DNA of 64,000 nucleotides from positions 5,032,501-5,096,500 of the forward strand of contig NZ_CP060825.1 of the NCBI RefSeq assembly GCF_014489615.1, written 5' to 3'. The notes beneath the pieces were generated by a model. That model saw only the letters and a list, made by a program, of their open reading frames with translations. It did not search any database and had not been told where the DNA came from. The position numbers and the translations under genes are program-made. Within the stretch, counting starts at the first letter, position 1; every line of letters starts with the position of its first letter. Shown one piece after another: positions 1 to 7,754 of the stretch. The DNA comes from Streptomyces genisteinicus (GTDB taxonomy: Bacteria; Actinomycetota; Actinomycetes; Streptomycetales; Streptomycetaceae).

Positions 1-292
1 CCACCGTGCCCGGAGTCCTCGCGAGGGCGGCGGCCGCCGCCTGCGCCGCCGTGACGCCGCCGGACGCCGCGGGGCGGTCGTCACGGCCGTCGTCCCGGTC
101 GTCGTCGTCGCGGGCACCGTCCTGCTCGGCCCGGTCGTCGTCGCGGTCGTCGTCGCGGGCGTCACCGTCCGCCGCCGTCCCCGTGCTCGTGACCCGCGGC
201 GCGTCGTCGTCCGACACGGCGACCGCCGTGTACGCGCCGCCGCCGACCAGTACCGCCGCCGTGAGGGTGGCGACGACCAGCTTGCGCTTCAT
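1..292 (-). CDS. PepSY-type exported protein, N-terminal part only
   Basis: The reading frame starts at ATG 292 (minus strand) after a GGGAGGA ribosome site and runs off the left edge, so only about 97 residues are visible. It opens with a basic, hydrophobic signal sequence (MKRKLVVATLTAAVLVGGG), followed by a long Asp/Arg-rich stretch with repeated DDDRDD-like runs and then an Ala-rich segment (GGVTAAQAAAAALARTPG). That last segment resembles the first helix of PepSY domains, but the domain itself is outside the window. It is divergent from an OmpR-type regulator and kinase, a common arrangement for PepSY genes in Streptomyces. The CTGAAG repeats at 351-387 lie between the two genes. The PepSY label is inference from this helix and the context; the signal sequence and acidic region are seen directly. 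Confidence 0.6.
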   Translation of the reverse strand, partial: MKRKLVVATLTAAVLVGGGAYTAVAVSDDDAPRVTSTGTAADGDARDDDRDDDRAEQDGARDDDDRDDGRDDRPAASGGVTAAQAAAAALARTPGTV

Positions 293-350
293 GAGGGTTC
301 CTCCCGGATCGTTCCGTCGTCGTTCTGGTGGACACTGTTGCCCCGGGCGG

Positions 351-389
351 CTGAAGCGACCCTGAAGCCGGCTGAAGGGATCTTCAGCC
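351..389. promoter_or_regulatory. Direct CTGAAG repeats in a divergent promoter (candidate response-regulator site)
   Basis: CTGAAG occurs at 351, 362 and 372, that is 11 and 10 bp apart, and its complement CTTCAG is at 382. GGCTGAAG (370-377) and CTTCAGCC (382-389) form a perfect inverted repeat around a 4-base gap. Direct repeats spaced by one helical turn are what OmpR/PhoB-family winged helices bind. The site lies between the PepSY-type gene and the response regulator gene at 411, so autoregulation of both is the simple reading. Confidence 0.5.
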
Positions 390-410
390 GGGATTTGCGA
401 CCCTGACCTC

Positions 411-1076
411 ATGAGGTTGTTGATCGTGGAGGACGAGAAGCGGCTCGCCCTGTCCCTCGCCGCCGGCCTGACCGCCGAGGGTTTCGCCGTGGATGTCGTC
501 CACGACGGGCTGGAGGGCCTGCACCGGGCGGCGGAGGGCGTGCACGACCTGGTCGTGCTCGACATCATGCTGCCCGGGATGAACGGCTACCGCGTGTGCG
601 CGGCCCTGCGGGCCGCCGGTCACGACATGCCGATCCTGATGCTGACCGCCAAGGACGGCGAGTACGACGAGGCCGAAGGGCTCGACACCGGCGCGGACGA
701 CTACCTGACCAAGCCCTTCTCGTACGTGGTGCTCCTCGCGCGCATCCGGGCGCTGCTGCGGCGCCGGGGCCGGGCCGGCGGGTCGCCGGTGCTGGCCGTC
801 GGCGACCTGCGGGTGGACACGGCGGCGCGCAGGGTGCACTGCGGCGAGGCCGAAGTGACGCTGACGACCAAGGAGTTCGCGGTGCTGGAGCAGCTCGCGC
901 ACCGCGCGGGGGAGGTCGTCGGCAAGCCGGAGATCCTGGAGCACGTCTGGGACTTCGCCTACGAGGGCGACCCGAACATCGTCGAGGTCTATGTGAGCGC
1001 GCTGCGCCGCAAGCTCGGCGCCGGCCGTATCCAGACGGTTCGGGGCGCCGGGTACCGGCTGGTCGAGGCGTCATGA
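411..1076 (+). CDS. OmpR/PhoB-family response regulator
   Basis: A 221-residue two-component response regulator. The receiver domain (about 1-115) has the acidic pair VEDE near residue 7, the phospho-acceptor Asp51 in LVVLDIMLPG and the conserved Lys in TKPFSY. The C-terminal winged helix (about 125-220) has the family patterns TTKEFAVLEQLA, VSALRRKLG and TVRGAGYRL. The stop overlaps the start of the kinase gene (ATGA at 1073-1076), so the pair is translationally coupled. The CTGAAG repeat array just upstream is a plausible binding site. The target process is not visible; the divergent PepSY-type gene and the downstream molybdoenzyme are candidates for the regulon. Confidence 0.93.
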   Translation: MRLLIVEDEKRLALSLAAGLTAEGFAVDVVHDGLEGLHRAAEGVHDLVVLDIMLPGMNGYRVCAALRAAGHDMPILMLTAKDGEYDEAEGLDTGADDYLTKPFSYVVLLARIRALLRRRGRAGGSPVLAVGDLRVDTAARRVHCGEAEVTLTTKEFAVLEQLAHRAGEVVGKPEILEHVWDFAYEGDPNIVEVYVSALRRKLGAGRIQTVRGAGYRLVEAS

Positions 1077-2485
1077 GGTCGGTACGGGCCAAGGCGGCCG
1101 CGGGCGCCACCGTGGTCGTCGCGGTGGCGCTGATCGCGGCGGGCGCGGCGGTGCTGCTCGCGCTGCGGTCCAGCCTCATCGACCGCACGGACCTGGAGGC
1201 CGAGGTCGTCGCCCGGGACGTCGCGGCGCAGCTGGCGACCGATGTGCCGCCCGGCCGGCTGGAACTCCCGGACGACGAGCGGCGGCCCGTGCAGGTGGTG
1301 GCCGAGGACGGACGCGTCGTGGCCGTCAGCGATCAGCTGGAGGCGATCTCGGGGACGTCCAGCACCGAGGTGGAGCCGGGTCCGCCGCCCGGCGGGAGCG
1401 CCGGTGACGAGGACGACGATGACGACGACGACCCGGCGCGCGGCGAGGTCTCGGGCGACGGGCCGCGCTTCTCGTCGGGGGCCGCGACGGTCGACGGGGA
1501 CCGGGCCGACTACCGGTTCGCCTCCGTGGAGGTGACGTCCGGGGAGCGGCAGACGTACACGGTGCACGCCGGAGCCCCGCTGGCCACCGAGCAGGACGCG
1601 GTCGGCACGGTCCGGGACGCGATGCTCGTGGGCCTGCCGGTGCTGCTCGCGGTCGTCGGCTCGGTCACCTGGCTGGTCACCCGCCGGGCGCTGCGGCCGG
1701 TGGAGGGCATCCGCAGCGAGATGGCGGCGATCACCGCCTCCGAGGACCTCTCGCGCCGGGTGCCGGAACCGGCGTCGCGGGACGAGGTCGCCCGGCTGGC
1801 CCGGACGACCAACGAGACGCTGGCCGCCCTGGAGGCGTCGGTGGAGCGGCAGCGGCGGTTCGTGGCCGACGCGTCGCACGAACTGCGCAGCCCGATCGCG
1901 TCCCTGCGCACCCAGCTGGAGGTGGGCGCGGCCCACCCCGAGCTGCTGGACGTGCCGGGAGCGGTGGAGGACACCGTACGGCTCCAGCAGCTGGCCGCCG
2001 ACCTGCTGCTGCTGGCCCGCCTGGACGCGGGGGAGCGGCCAGGGGGCACCGCCGTGGACATGGGGCGGCTGCTCCGCGAGGAGGTGGCCCAGCGGTCGGG
2101 CGACCGGGTCACCGTCTCGGTCGACGCCGGGGACGGGCTCGACGTGAGCGGAGCGCGCGGGCAGTTGGCCCGGGTGGTGGGCAACCTGCTGGACAACGCC
2201 CAGCGCCACGCGGCCACGGAGGTGACCGCCGCCGTCCGCCCGGAGCGGGGCCAGGTCGTGCTGACCGTGGCCGACGACGGCGAGGGGGTGCCCGAGGCGG
2301 AGCGGGAGCGCATCTTCGAACGCTTCGTGCGCCTCGACGACGCCCGCACCCGCGACGACGGCGGCGCCGGGCTCGGTCTCGCGATCGCCCGGGACGTGGC
2401 CAGGAGGCACGGGGGGACGCTCACCGTGGGGTCGTCGCCGCGCGGCGGCGCGCTCTTCGAGCTGCGTCTGCCGGCCGCCGGCTGA
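1073..2485 (+). CDS. Membrane sensor histidine kinase, partner of the OmpR regulator
   Basis: 470 residues, starting at the ATG that overlaps the regulator stop. Order of parts: transmembrane helix 1 (about 9-31), an extracytoplasmic sensor loop (about 32-180), transmembrane helix 2 in MLVGLPVLLAVVGSVTWLV, HAMP, a dimerisation helix with phospho-acceptor His269 in DASHELRSPIASL, and a HATPase domain with N box (GNLLDNAQRHA), G1 (DDGEGVPEAE) and G2 (GLGLAIARDVARRHGG). The sensor loop holds a run of acidic residues (GDEDDDDDDDP, encoded near 1407-1435) behind a Pro/Gly stretch, reminiscent of the Asp-rich tract in the divergent PepSY-type protein. The loop could bind cations or basic peptides, but that is inference; the ligand is unknown. 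Confidence 0.93.
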   Translation: MRSVRAKAAAGATVVVAVALIAAGAAVLLALRSSLIDRTDLEAEVVARDVAAQLATDVPPGRLELPDDERRPVQVVAEDGRVVAVSDQLEAISGTSSTEVEPGPPPGGSAGDEDDDDDDDPARGEVSGDGPRFSSGAATVDGDRADYRFASVEVTSGERQTYTVHAGAPLATEQDAVGTVRDAMLVGLPVLLAVVGSVTWLVTRRALRPVEGIRSEMAAITASEDLSRRVPEPASRDEVARLARTTNETLAALEASVERQRRFVADASHELRSPIASLRTQLEVGAAHPELLDVPGAVEDTVRLQQLAADLLLLARLDAGERPGGTAVDMGRLLREEVAQRSGDRVTVSVDAGDGLDVSGARGQLARVVGNLLDNAQRHAATEVTAAVRPERGQVVLTVADDGEGVPEAERERIFERFVRLDDARTRDDGGAGLGLAIARDVARRHGGTLTVGSSPRGGALFELRLPAAG

Positions 2486-2698
2486 GGCCGTCCCGGCGGT
2501 CCGCGGCGGGCGCGCGGCATGGCGGAGGCCGTGGTGGCAGCCCTGGTGGGAGCCCGTGTGTTGCGGGGGTGTTGCAGTCTTCTGGCGAACCGCCGGGGAC
2601 GTCTTCCGCCCCGCGGGGGCCGCGTCTAGCGTCCGGTGTCGGCCGCCGGGAGCGCACGCGCCGGCCGCGCCGTCCGTGCACGCGACCGAGGAGCGACC

Positions 2699-4009
2699 AT
2701 GGCCCACCACGCCCTGTCGGAGTCCGCCTACGACCGCAGGAGGCTGCGCCAGTGGGTGCGGGGCGAGGCACGCACCGCCGGGCTGAAGCGGCGCGACATG
2801 CTCGGGCTGCTGGCCGCCGCCGGGGCCGCCGCCCCGTTCGCGGCGGCGGGCAGCGCCTCTGCCGCGGGCCCCGCCTCCGCCGGGGCGCGCGAGGCGCCGG
2901 CCGCCGGGGCGCGGACGGTGTCCGCCGCCGCCCCGGGCATCGTCAAACCGCTGCCGCCGGAGCTGTTCACGGTGCGCGGCACCAACGCGGAGACGGTGTT
3001 CTCGTCGCTGCGCGGCACGGGTGTGCTCACCCCGGCCGACCGCTTCTTCGTCCGCAACCACACCTCCACGCCCCGCATCGACGCGCAGGGGTGGGAGCTG
3101 ACGGTGTGGGGGAGCGGCCTCGGCGGCGGCCCGGTCCGCTTCTCGTACGACGACCTGAGGGCGCTGCCCGCCACCACCGCGACCGCCTTCGTCGAGTGCG
3201 CGGGCAACGGCCGCAGCTTCTACGCGACCCAGCAGGGGCAGCCGGTCAGCGGGACGGCGTGGACGCTGGGCGCGATCGGTGTCGCCCGGTGGCGCGGTGT
3301 GCGCCTGGGCGAGGTGCTGCGCCGGGCCGGGGTGTCGCGGCACGCCGTCGACGTCCTGCCGCGCGGTCTCGACGACGAGGTCGTGAGCGCGGGCGTGAAC
3401 CTGGGCCGTGTCCGCCGTCCGCTGCCGATCGCCAAGGCGATGGACGACGTGCTGGTGGCGTACGAGATGAACGGTGAGCCGCTGCCGCCCGACCACGGGT
3501 ACCCCGTGCGCCTGGTCGTGCCGGGCTGGGTCGGCATCTCGTCGGTGAAGTGGCTCGGCGACATCGAGGTCGGCGACGCGCCGCTGTACTCGCCGTGGAA
3601 CACCGACATGTACCGGCTGTTCGGCCCGGACCACCCGCCCGGGGGCAGTGCGCCGCTCACCCGGCAGACGCTGAAGAGCGCCTTCGAACTGGACCGGGAC
3701 GCGACGCTTCCGGCGCGGCGGCCGGTGCTCCTCACCGGACGCTCCTGGTCGGGGGCGGCGCCGGTGCGCGAGGTGGAGATCAGCACGGACGGCGGGGTCC
3801 GCTGGCGGCGGGCGCGCCTGCACGACGTGCCGCGTCCGGGCAGCTGGGTCCGCTGGTCGGCGACCTGGGTGCCGCCGGCCCCGGGGCCGGCGGTGCTGCT
3901 GGCCAGGGCGGCCGACCGGGCGGGGCGGACCCAGCCGGAGGCGTCGGCGCACAACACCCAGGGCTATCTCTTCGACGCGGTGGTCCGGCACCCGGTGACC
4001 GTGGTCTGA
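2699..4009 (+). CDS. Tat-exported sulfite-oxidase-like molybdopterin oxidoreductase
   Basis: 436 residues from ATG 2699, preceded by GAGGAG. The N-terminus carries a Tat-like signal (LKRRDMLGLLAAAGAAAPFA, then an Ala-rich cleavage region). The Moco domain (about 90-300) has FFVRNHTSTPRID and the probable molybdenum-ligand cysteine Cys167 in FVECAGNGRSFY, followed by GYPVRLVVPGWVG and SVKWLGDIEV. The C-terminal Mo-co dimerisation domain is seen as RSWSGAAPVREVEISTDGG and ending AHNTQGYLFDAVVRHPV. Members of the family oxidise sulfite or reduce sulfoxides using Moco; no heme-binding cytochrome b5 domain is present, so the electron partner is separate. The substrate cannot be told from sequence. 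It lies 213 bp after the kinase gene, so it may have its own promoter. Confidence 0.88.
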   Translation: MAHHALSESAYDRRRLRQWVRGEARTAGLKRRDMLGLLAAAGAAAPFAAAGSASAAGPASAGAREAPAAGARTVSAAAPGIVKPLPPELFTVRGTNAETVFSSLRGTGVLTPADRFFVRNHTSTPRIDAQGWELTVWGSGLGGGPVRFSYDDLRALPATTATAFVECAGNGRSFYATQQGQPVSGTAWTLGAIGVARWRGVRLGEVLRRAGVSRHAVDVLPRGLDDEVVSAGVNLGRVRRPLPIAKAMDDVLVAYEMNGEPLPPDHGYPVRLVVPGWVGISSVKWLGDIEVGDAPLYSPWNTDMYRLFGPDHPPGGSAPLTRQTLKSAFELDRDATLPARRPVLLTGRSWSGAAPVREVEISTDGGVRWRRARLHDVPRPGSWVRWSATWVPPAPGPAVLLARAADRAGRTQPEASAHNTQGYLFDAVVRHPVTVV

Positions 4010-4072
4010 CCCGGATGCCGGCCGCCGCCCTGCGGACGTCCCGCAGGGCGGGCCGCGGTGCGGCCGTGCCGC

Positions 4073-4549
4073 TCAGAGCTTGCCGCGCCTGCCCCGCAGG
4101 TGCTCGGCGACGGGCGTGAGGGAGGCGCGGAGCTCGGCGAGCGCCTCGGGCGACATCATGTCGATGAAGTGCTTGCGCACGGAGGCGACGTGGTGCGGCG
4201 CCACCTTGCGCATCGTGTCGACGCCGTCGTCGGTGAGCACCGCGTACAGGCCGCGGCGGTCGGACTCGCAGTTCTCGCGCCGGACGAGTCCGGCGGTCTC
4301 CATGCGGGTGATCTGGTGGGAGAGGCGGCTCTTGGACTGGAGCGTCGCCGCGGCCAGGTCGCTCATCCGCATGCGCCGCTCGGGCGACTCGGAGAGGTTG
4401 ACCAGGATCTCGTAGTCGTTGTTGGTCAGTCCGAACGGCTGGAGGTCCTTCTCGAGCTGGTGCATCAGCAGCTTGTTGACTTCCAGGTGCGTGCGCCAGG
4501 TGCACTGTTCTTCGTCGGTCAGCCAGCGCGTGGCCGTTTCGGTCTCCAT
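4073..4549 (-). CDS. MarR-family transcriptional regulator
   Basis: 158 residues, a typical MarR length. The winged helix is clear: LTNNDYEILVNLSESPERRMRMSDLA leads into a recognition helix (SKSRLSHQITRMETAGLV) and a wing with RRENCESDRRGLYAVLTDDG. A single Cys lies in the wing start (ENCESD); this is not enough to claim redox sensing. The start ATG at 4549 has no Shine-Dalgarno and lies right behind a -10-like TAGGAT/GATAGT stretch on the minus strand (about 4552-4570), so a leaderless or near-leaderless transcript is possible. It is convergent with the molybdoenzyme and downstream of the AIM24 genes. Target genes unknown. Confidence 0.92.
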   Translation of the reverse strand: METETATRWLTDEEQCTWRTHLEVNKLLMHQLEKDLQPFGLTNNDYEILVNLSESPERRMRMSDLAAATLQSKSRLSHQITRMETAGLVRRENCESDRRGLYAVLTDDGVDTMRKVAPHHVASVRKHFIDMMSPEALAELRASLTPVAEHLRGRRGKL

Positions 4550-4674
4550 ATAGAGATACTATCCTAAGAAGTTGAAATACAGACGAAGTTGGGGGGTGTG
4601 ACGTCCGGTACCCCGCGCGCAAGCGTGCGCGTCAGGGGCGCAGACGTTCGACGTCACACTCCGCAGACTACCGC

Positions 4675-5460
4675 TCACAGGCCGAAGCGACGCTGGAGGT
4701 CGCCGAGCTGGCCGGGAAGGCGCGGTGCGCCGCCGGGCTGCCCGCCGCCGCCCGGCACTCCGTGGTTCGCCCCGGGGACGCCCGCCCCGCCGCCCACCGT
4801 GCCGGTCGCCACCTCGGGCATCAGCATCTCGCTCGACTGCAGCAGCACCGTGCCGGCGCCGACGAACTCGAACTGGTGCTCCTCGCCGGACGCCCCGCCG
4901 ACGCCGGTGAGCGCGCGCAGCCCGCCCATCACGCCGGACATGTACCCGTGGTCGTAGTGGTGGCAGGGGGAGGGACAGTCCGCCCAGCCCACCAGCGCCT
5001 GCGGATCCACCCGCACGGGGGGTTCCATGAACACCACCGGCCCGTTGGACGCGGCCACGAACTTCCCGGTGCCGATGAGCGTCAGGAAGCCCGGCACGAT
5101 CGACTGCTTCAGCGCCAGCGACGGCTGGTACGCGAGCAGGTTCCCGGCGCGGATCGTCAGGTTGCCCTCGTCGAGGTCGAAGGAGTTCACATCGAAGGCG
5201 CGGTCCGCGAGGAGCATCTTGCCGCTGCCCTCGGCGACCACCCAGTCGCCCGCGTGCAGCGGCGAGTGGAAGGACGACCGGCGCAGGCGGTCGAGCCGTC
5301 CGTGGCCGATCCCGTTGAACTCGATGCGCCCGTAGTAGGCGATCATCTTGCCCTTCTGCAGGAACCAGGGGCTTCCCTTGAGCTCCACGCAGAAGGTGTA
5401 CGCGTCGACGTTGTCGTCGCTCGGCAGGGTCGTGGGGTCGTGGATGACGGGCGTGCTCAC
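4675..5460 (-). CDS. AIM24-family protein, third gene of a tandem trio
   Basis: 261 residues from a GTG start at 5460 that overlaps the preceding stop by 4 bases (GTGA). The AIM24 (TIM21/mitochondrial biogenesis-like) fold is a beta-rich barrel; typical family patterns are seen, such as GDWVVAEGSGKMLLADRAFDVNSFDLDEG and the later VDPQALVGWADCP. The last 40 residues are Gly/Pro-rich (VGGGAGVPGANHGVPGGGGQ), longer than in the other two copies. The biochemical role of bacterial AIM24 proteins is not established. The three copies are translationally coupled and probably form a hetero-oligomer, which is inference. Confidence 0.85.
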   Translation of the reverse strand: MSTPVIHDPTTLPSDDNVDAYTFCVELKGSPWFLQKGKMIAYYGRIEFNGIGHGRLDRLRRSSFHSPLHAGDWVVAEGSGKMLLADRAFDVNSFDLDEGNLTIRAGNLLAYQPSLALKQSIVPGFLTLIGTGKFVAASNGPVVFMEPPVRVDPQALVGWADCPSPCHHYDHGYMSGVMGGLRALTGVGGASGEEHQFEFVGAGTVLLQSSEMLMPEVATGTVGGGAGVPGANHGVPGGGGQPGGAPRLPGQLGDLQRRFGL

Positions 5461-6107
5461 AGCTTCTCCTCCGAGGCCTGGACGTAGACCGCACCACTGC
5501 CGCTCAGCTCCAGCTGGAACGCCTCGCCCGAGCCGCGCCCCACCATGTCGCGCCAGCCGAGCGCGGTGGAGAGCTTGTTGCGCACGTCGCCGTGGTGCGC
5601 GACGTACGCCTGCGGGTCGACGTGGACCGCCCGGCCCGGGGTGACGGGCAGTTCGATCACTCCGCCGTGGGCCATCACGGCCACGGCCCCGTGGCCCTTG
5701 AGCGTCGTGGTGAACAGGCCCTGGCCGGTGACCTGCCCCCGCACCATGCCCATGACCCCGCCCTGCGAGCCCATGAACATCGTGCCCTGCGTCAGGGTGC
5801 CGTCGAAGGCCAGCAGCCGGTCGGCCTCGACGTAGAGGGTGTCGCCGGAGAGCTGGATCACCTGGATGTGGTGTCCGCCGTGGCCGAACATGACCGTGCC
5901 GTCGCCCTCGACGGTCATCAGGGGCGTCGCCTCGTTCGCCACCCGGCGGCCGATCATGGACATCACCCCGCCCTGACCGCCCTGCACATTGGGCGTGAAC
6001 GAGACCTCGCCGCGGTACGCGAGCATCGCGCCCCGCTGGGAGAACATCTTCTGCCCCGGCGCGATCACGGCCTCGACCACCCGGGAGTTCACCTCGCGGA
6101 ACGGCAT
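5457..6107 (-). CDS. AIM24-family protein, second gene of the trio
   Basis: 216 residues from ATG 6107, which overlaps the upstream AIM24 stop (ATGA). It shares the layout of its neighbours: MPFREVNSRVVEAVIAPGQKMFSQRGAMLAYRGEVSF at the N-terminus (only the start is quoted as motif: RGAMLAYRGEVSF), a Gly/Met-rich hinge (GGQGGVMSMIGRRVA), DTLYVEADRLLAFDG, and VDPQAYVAHHGDV near the end. No signal peptide or membrane helix is seen, so it is probably cytoplasmic or membrane-peripheral. Function unknown; duplicate of the genes on both sides. Confidence 0.87.
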   Translation of the reverse strand: MPFREVNSRVVEAVIAPGQKMFSQRGAMLAYRGEVSFTPNVQGGQGGVMSMIGRRVANEATPLMTVEGDGTVMFGHGGHHIQVIQLSGDTLYVEADRLLAFDGTLTQGTMFMGSQGGVMGMVRGQVTGQGLFTTTLKGHGAVAVMAHGGVIELPVTPGRAVHVDPQAYVAHHGDVRNKLSTALGWRDMVGRGSGEAFQLELSGSGAVYVQASEEKL

Positions 6108-6745
6108 CAGACGTCGCCCCCCACCGTGTTGCGCTCGCTCGGCTGCACGTAGACCAGCCCGTCGCCCTCGAAGCGGATCTGGAACGCCTCGCCGCCGCCC
6201 TCGCCGAGGAAGGTGCGGAAGGTCACACCCGACTGGAAGTCCTGGCGCAGGTCGCCCTGGTGGGCGATGTAGGCGCCGGGGTCCACGGAGAGCGGGTACT
6301 GCGGGGTGACCCGCAGCACCACCGCGGGCCCGTCGGACATGATCGCGGCCTGGCCGCTGCCCTCCACGGTCGTGGTGAACAGGCCGTTGCCCTGGGAGGC
6401 CCCCCGCAGACCGGTGAACGTGGTGCCCGTGCGCAGTCCGGCGTCGGTGCACAGCAGGTTGCTGGACTCGACGTAGAGGGTCTCGCCCCGCAGGTGCACC
6501 AGGCTGATCTCGCTCGCCCGGTCGGCGAACCAGCAGGTGCCCTGCCCCTTCACCTCCATCACGGTCATCTGCTCGCCCGTGAGCCGCCGGGTGACCATGC
6601 CGCGCAGGCCCTCGCCGCCGCCGGTCATCTTCTTGAACGCCATCTGGCCGTCGTAGGCGACCATCGAGCCGTTCTTCGCTTTCACGGTGTCGCCCGTCAT
6701 GTCGACGGCGAGCACCTTGCTCCCCTGGAGCCGGAACGTTGCCAC
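6107..6745 (-). CDS. AIM24-family protein, first gene of the trio
   Basis: 212 residues from GTG 6745. It is the promoter-proximal member of the three-gene run 6745 to 4675, all joined by 4-base overlaps. Motifs parallel those in the next gene: NGSMVAYDGQMAFKKM, the Gly/Met hinge GGGEGLRGMVTRRLTG, ETLYVESSNLLCTDAG and VDPGAYIAHQGDLRQD. The conserved layout in all three shows internal duplication followed by divergence. The 170 bp upstream, shared with the divergent DUF3817 gene, must hold the promoter; no clear -35/-10 pair stands out. Confidence 0.87.
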   Translation of the reverse strand: MATFRLQGSKVLAVDMTGDTVKAKNGSMVAYDGQMAFKKMTGGGEGLRGMVTRRLTGEQMTVMEVKGQGTCWFADRASEISLVHLRGETLYVESSNLLCTDAGLRTGTTFTGLRGASQGNGLFTTTVEGSGQAAIMSDGPAVVLRVTPQYPLSVDPGAYIAHQGDLRQDFQSGVTFRTFLGEGGGEAFQIRFEGDGLVYVQPSERNTVGGDV

Positions 6746-6914
6746 GGACAGGACGTTAACGGGTCATCCCGCCCCCGGACAGGGCCCTTGAGGAGGATCC
6801 GGACCCTGACAAAGGCTTGGCAAAGAAGGCTGCCACAATGGGTCCGGCGCTTGTGCATCCGTTCACAAGATCGCCGGCCCCGTCATGCCCACCCCGACGT
6901 CGAAGGTGCCTCAC

Positions 6915-7259
6915 GTGGACATCAAGACCGCATCCTCCCTCCACCGCCTCCGCCTGGTCTCGGCGCCGGAAGCGGTGTCGTTCCTCCTCCTGCTCGTCTG
7001 CTCGGTGCTCAAGCGCACCACGGACTTCAACGCGGTCCCGGTCATGGGTGCGATCCACGGCTTCCTCTTCGTCGTCTACGTCCTCTTCTGGCTGGACGCC
7101 TGGAACCGCACCAAGTGGGGCATCGGCACCGCCGCCTTCTACTTCGCGATGTCCGTCCTGCCCCTCGGCGGCTTCTTCGCCGAGCGCCGTCTCAAGCGCG
7201 AGGCCGCCGACGCCGTCATCGCCTCCCGCGCCCGCGCCGAGGGCACGGTGAACGCGTGA
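6915..7259 (+). CDS. DUF3817 small membrane protein
   Basis: 114 residues from GTG 6915, which has GAAGG about 9 bases upstream; an in-frame ATG at 6885 lacks a ribosome site and would add 10 residues. It has about three hydrophobic helices (PEAVSFLLLLVCSVL, MGAIHGFLFVVYVLFWLDAW, and FYFAMSVLPLGGFFAE) and a basic tail. The IHGFLFVVYV and GGFFAERRLKREA patterns are typical of DUF3817. A second member lies at 10732. It overlaps the thiamine-binding gene by 4 bases (GTGA 7256-7259). Function unknown. Confidence 0.85.
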   Translation: MDIKTASSLHRLRLVSAPEAVSFLLLLVCSVLKRTTDFNAVPVMGAIHGFLFVVYVLFWLDAWNRTKWGIGTAAFYFAMSVLPLGGFFAERRLKREAADAVIASRARAEGTVNA

Positions 7260-7549
7260 TCGTCGCCTTCTCCGTCACACCGCTCGGGGTGGGCGAGGAC
7301 GTCGGCGCGTATGTGGCCGACGCCGTACGCGTCGTCCGCGAGTCCGGGCTGCCGAACCGCACCGACGCGATGTTCACCTCCGTCGAGGGGGAGTGGGACG
7401 AGGTGATGGACGTCGTGAAGCGGGCCGTCGCCGCCGTCGAGGCCCGCGCGCCCCGGGTCTCGCTCGTGCTGAAGGCGGACATCCGCCCCGGTGTCACGGA
7501 CGGCCTCACCGCCAAGGTCGAGACGGTGGAACGCCACCTCGGCGGCTGA
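7256..7549 (+). CDS. MTH1187/YkoF-like thiamine-binding protein
   Basis: 97 residues from GTG 7256, translationally coupled to the upstream DUF3817 gene. The ferredoxin-like pattern of the MTH1187 family is seen: MIVAFSVTPLGVGEDVGAYV at the start, then LPNRTDAMFTSVEGEWDEVMDVV, RVSLVLKADIRPG and a closing helix KVETVERHLGG. Proteins of this family bind thiamine or a related metabolite as small oligomers; some are transport associated. No thiamine gene or riboswitch is visible nearby, so the role here is open. A strong hairpin follows at 7566. Confidence 0.85.
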   Translation: MIVAFSVTPLGVGEDVGAYVADAVRVVRESGLPNRTDAMFTSVEGEWDEVMDVVKRAVAAVEARAPRVSLVLKADIRPGVTDGLTAKVETVERHLGG

Positions 7550-7565
7550 CCCCGGCCACCGCCCC

Positions 7566-7599
7566 GAGAGCCCCCGGCCCCCCGCGGCCGGGGGCTCTC
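7566..7599. terminator. Hairpin terminator between convergent genes
   Basis: A perfect 14-bp stem (7566-7579 with 7586-7599) and 6-base loop follow the thiamine-binding gene stop by 16 bp. There is no T tract, as usual in Streptomyces. It can serve the plus-strand operon and possibly the convergent ArsR gene. Confidence 0.7.
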
Positions 7600-7619
7600 C
7601 GGCGTCCGGGAACGCGTCC

Positions 7620-7702
7620 GGAGCCGTGCCGGACCCGGAGCCGTGCCGGACCCGGACCCCGGGCCGGAGCAACCCGGGCCGGAGCACCCCGGCCCCGAAC
7701 GC
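7620..7702. repeat. Short imperfect GC-rich direct repeats
   Basis: Within the 205-bp convergent gap, GGAGCCGTGCCGGACCC occurs twice back to back (from about 7620), followed by two copies of a CCCGGGCCGGAGCA unit. No gene is seen here. The repeats look like local slippage products. Confidence 0.5.
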
Positions 7703-7754
7703 TCCGTCCCCCACCCGGCGCCGCCGCGCGGACGACCGGTCCCGCCGCCGGGCC

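Noticed and set aside
989..3991. A 1000-codon minus-strand frame over the kinase and molybdoenzyme genes
   Set aside because: Shadow of two well-supported plus-strand genes; Arg/Pro/His-rich with no motif and no ribosome site.
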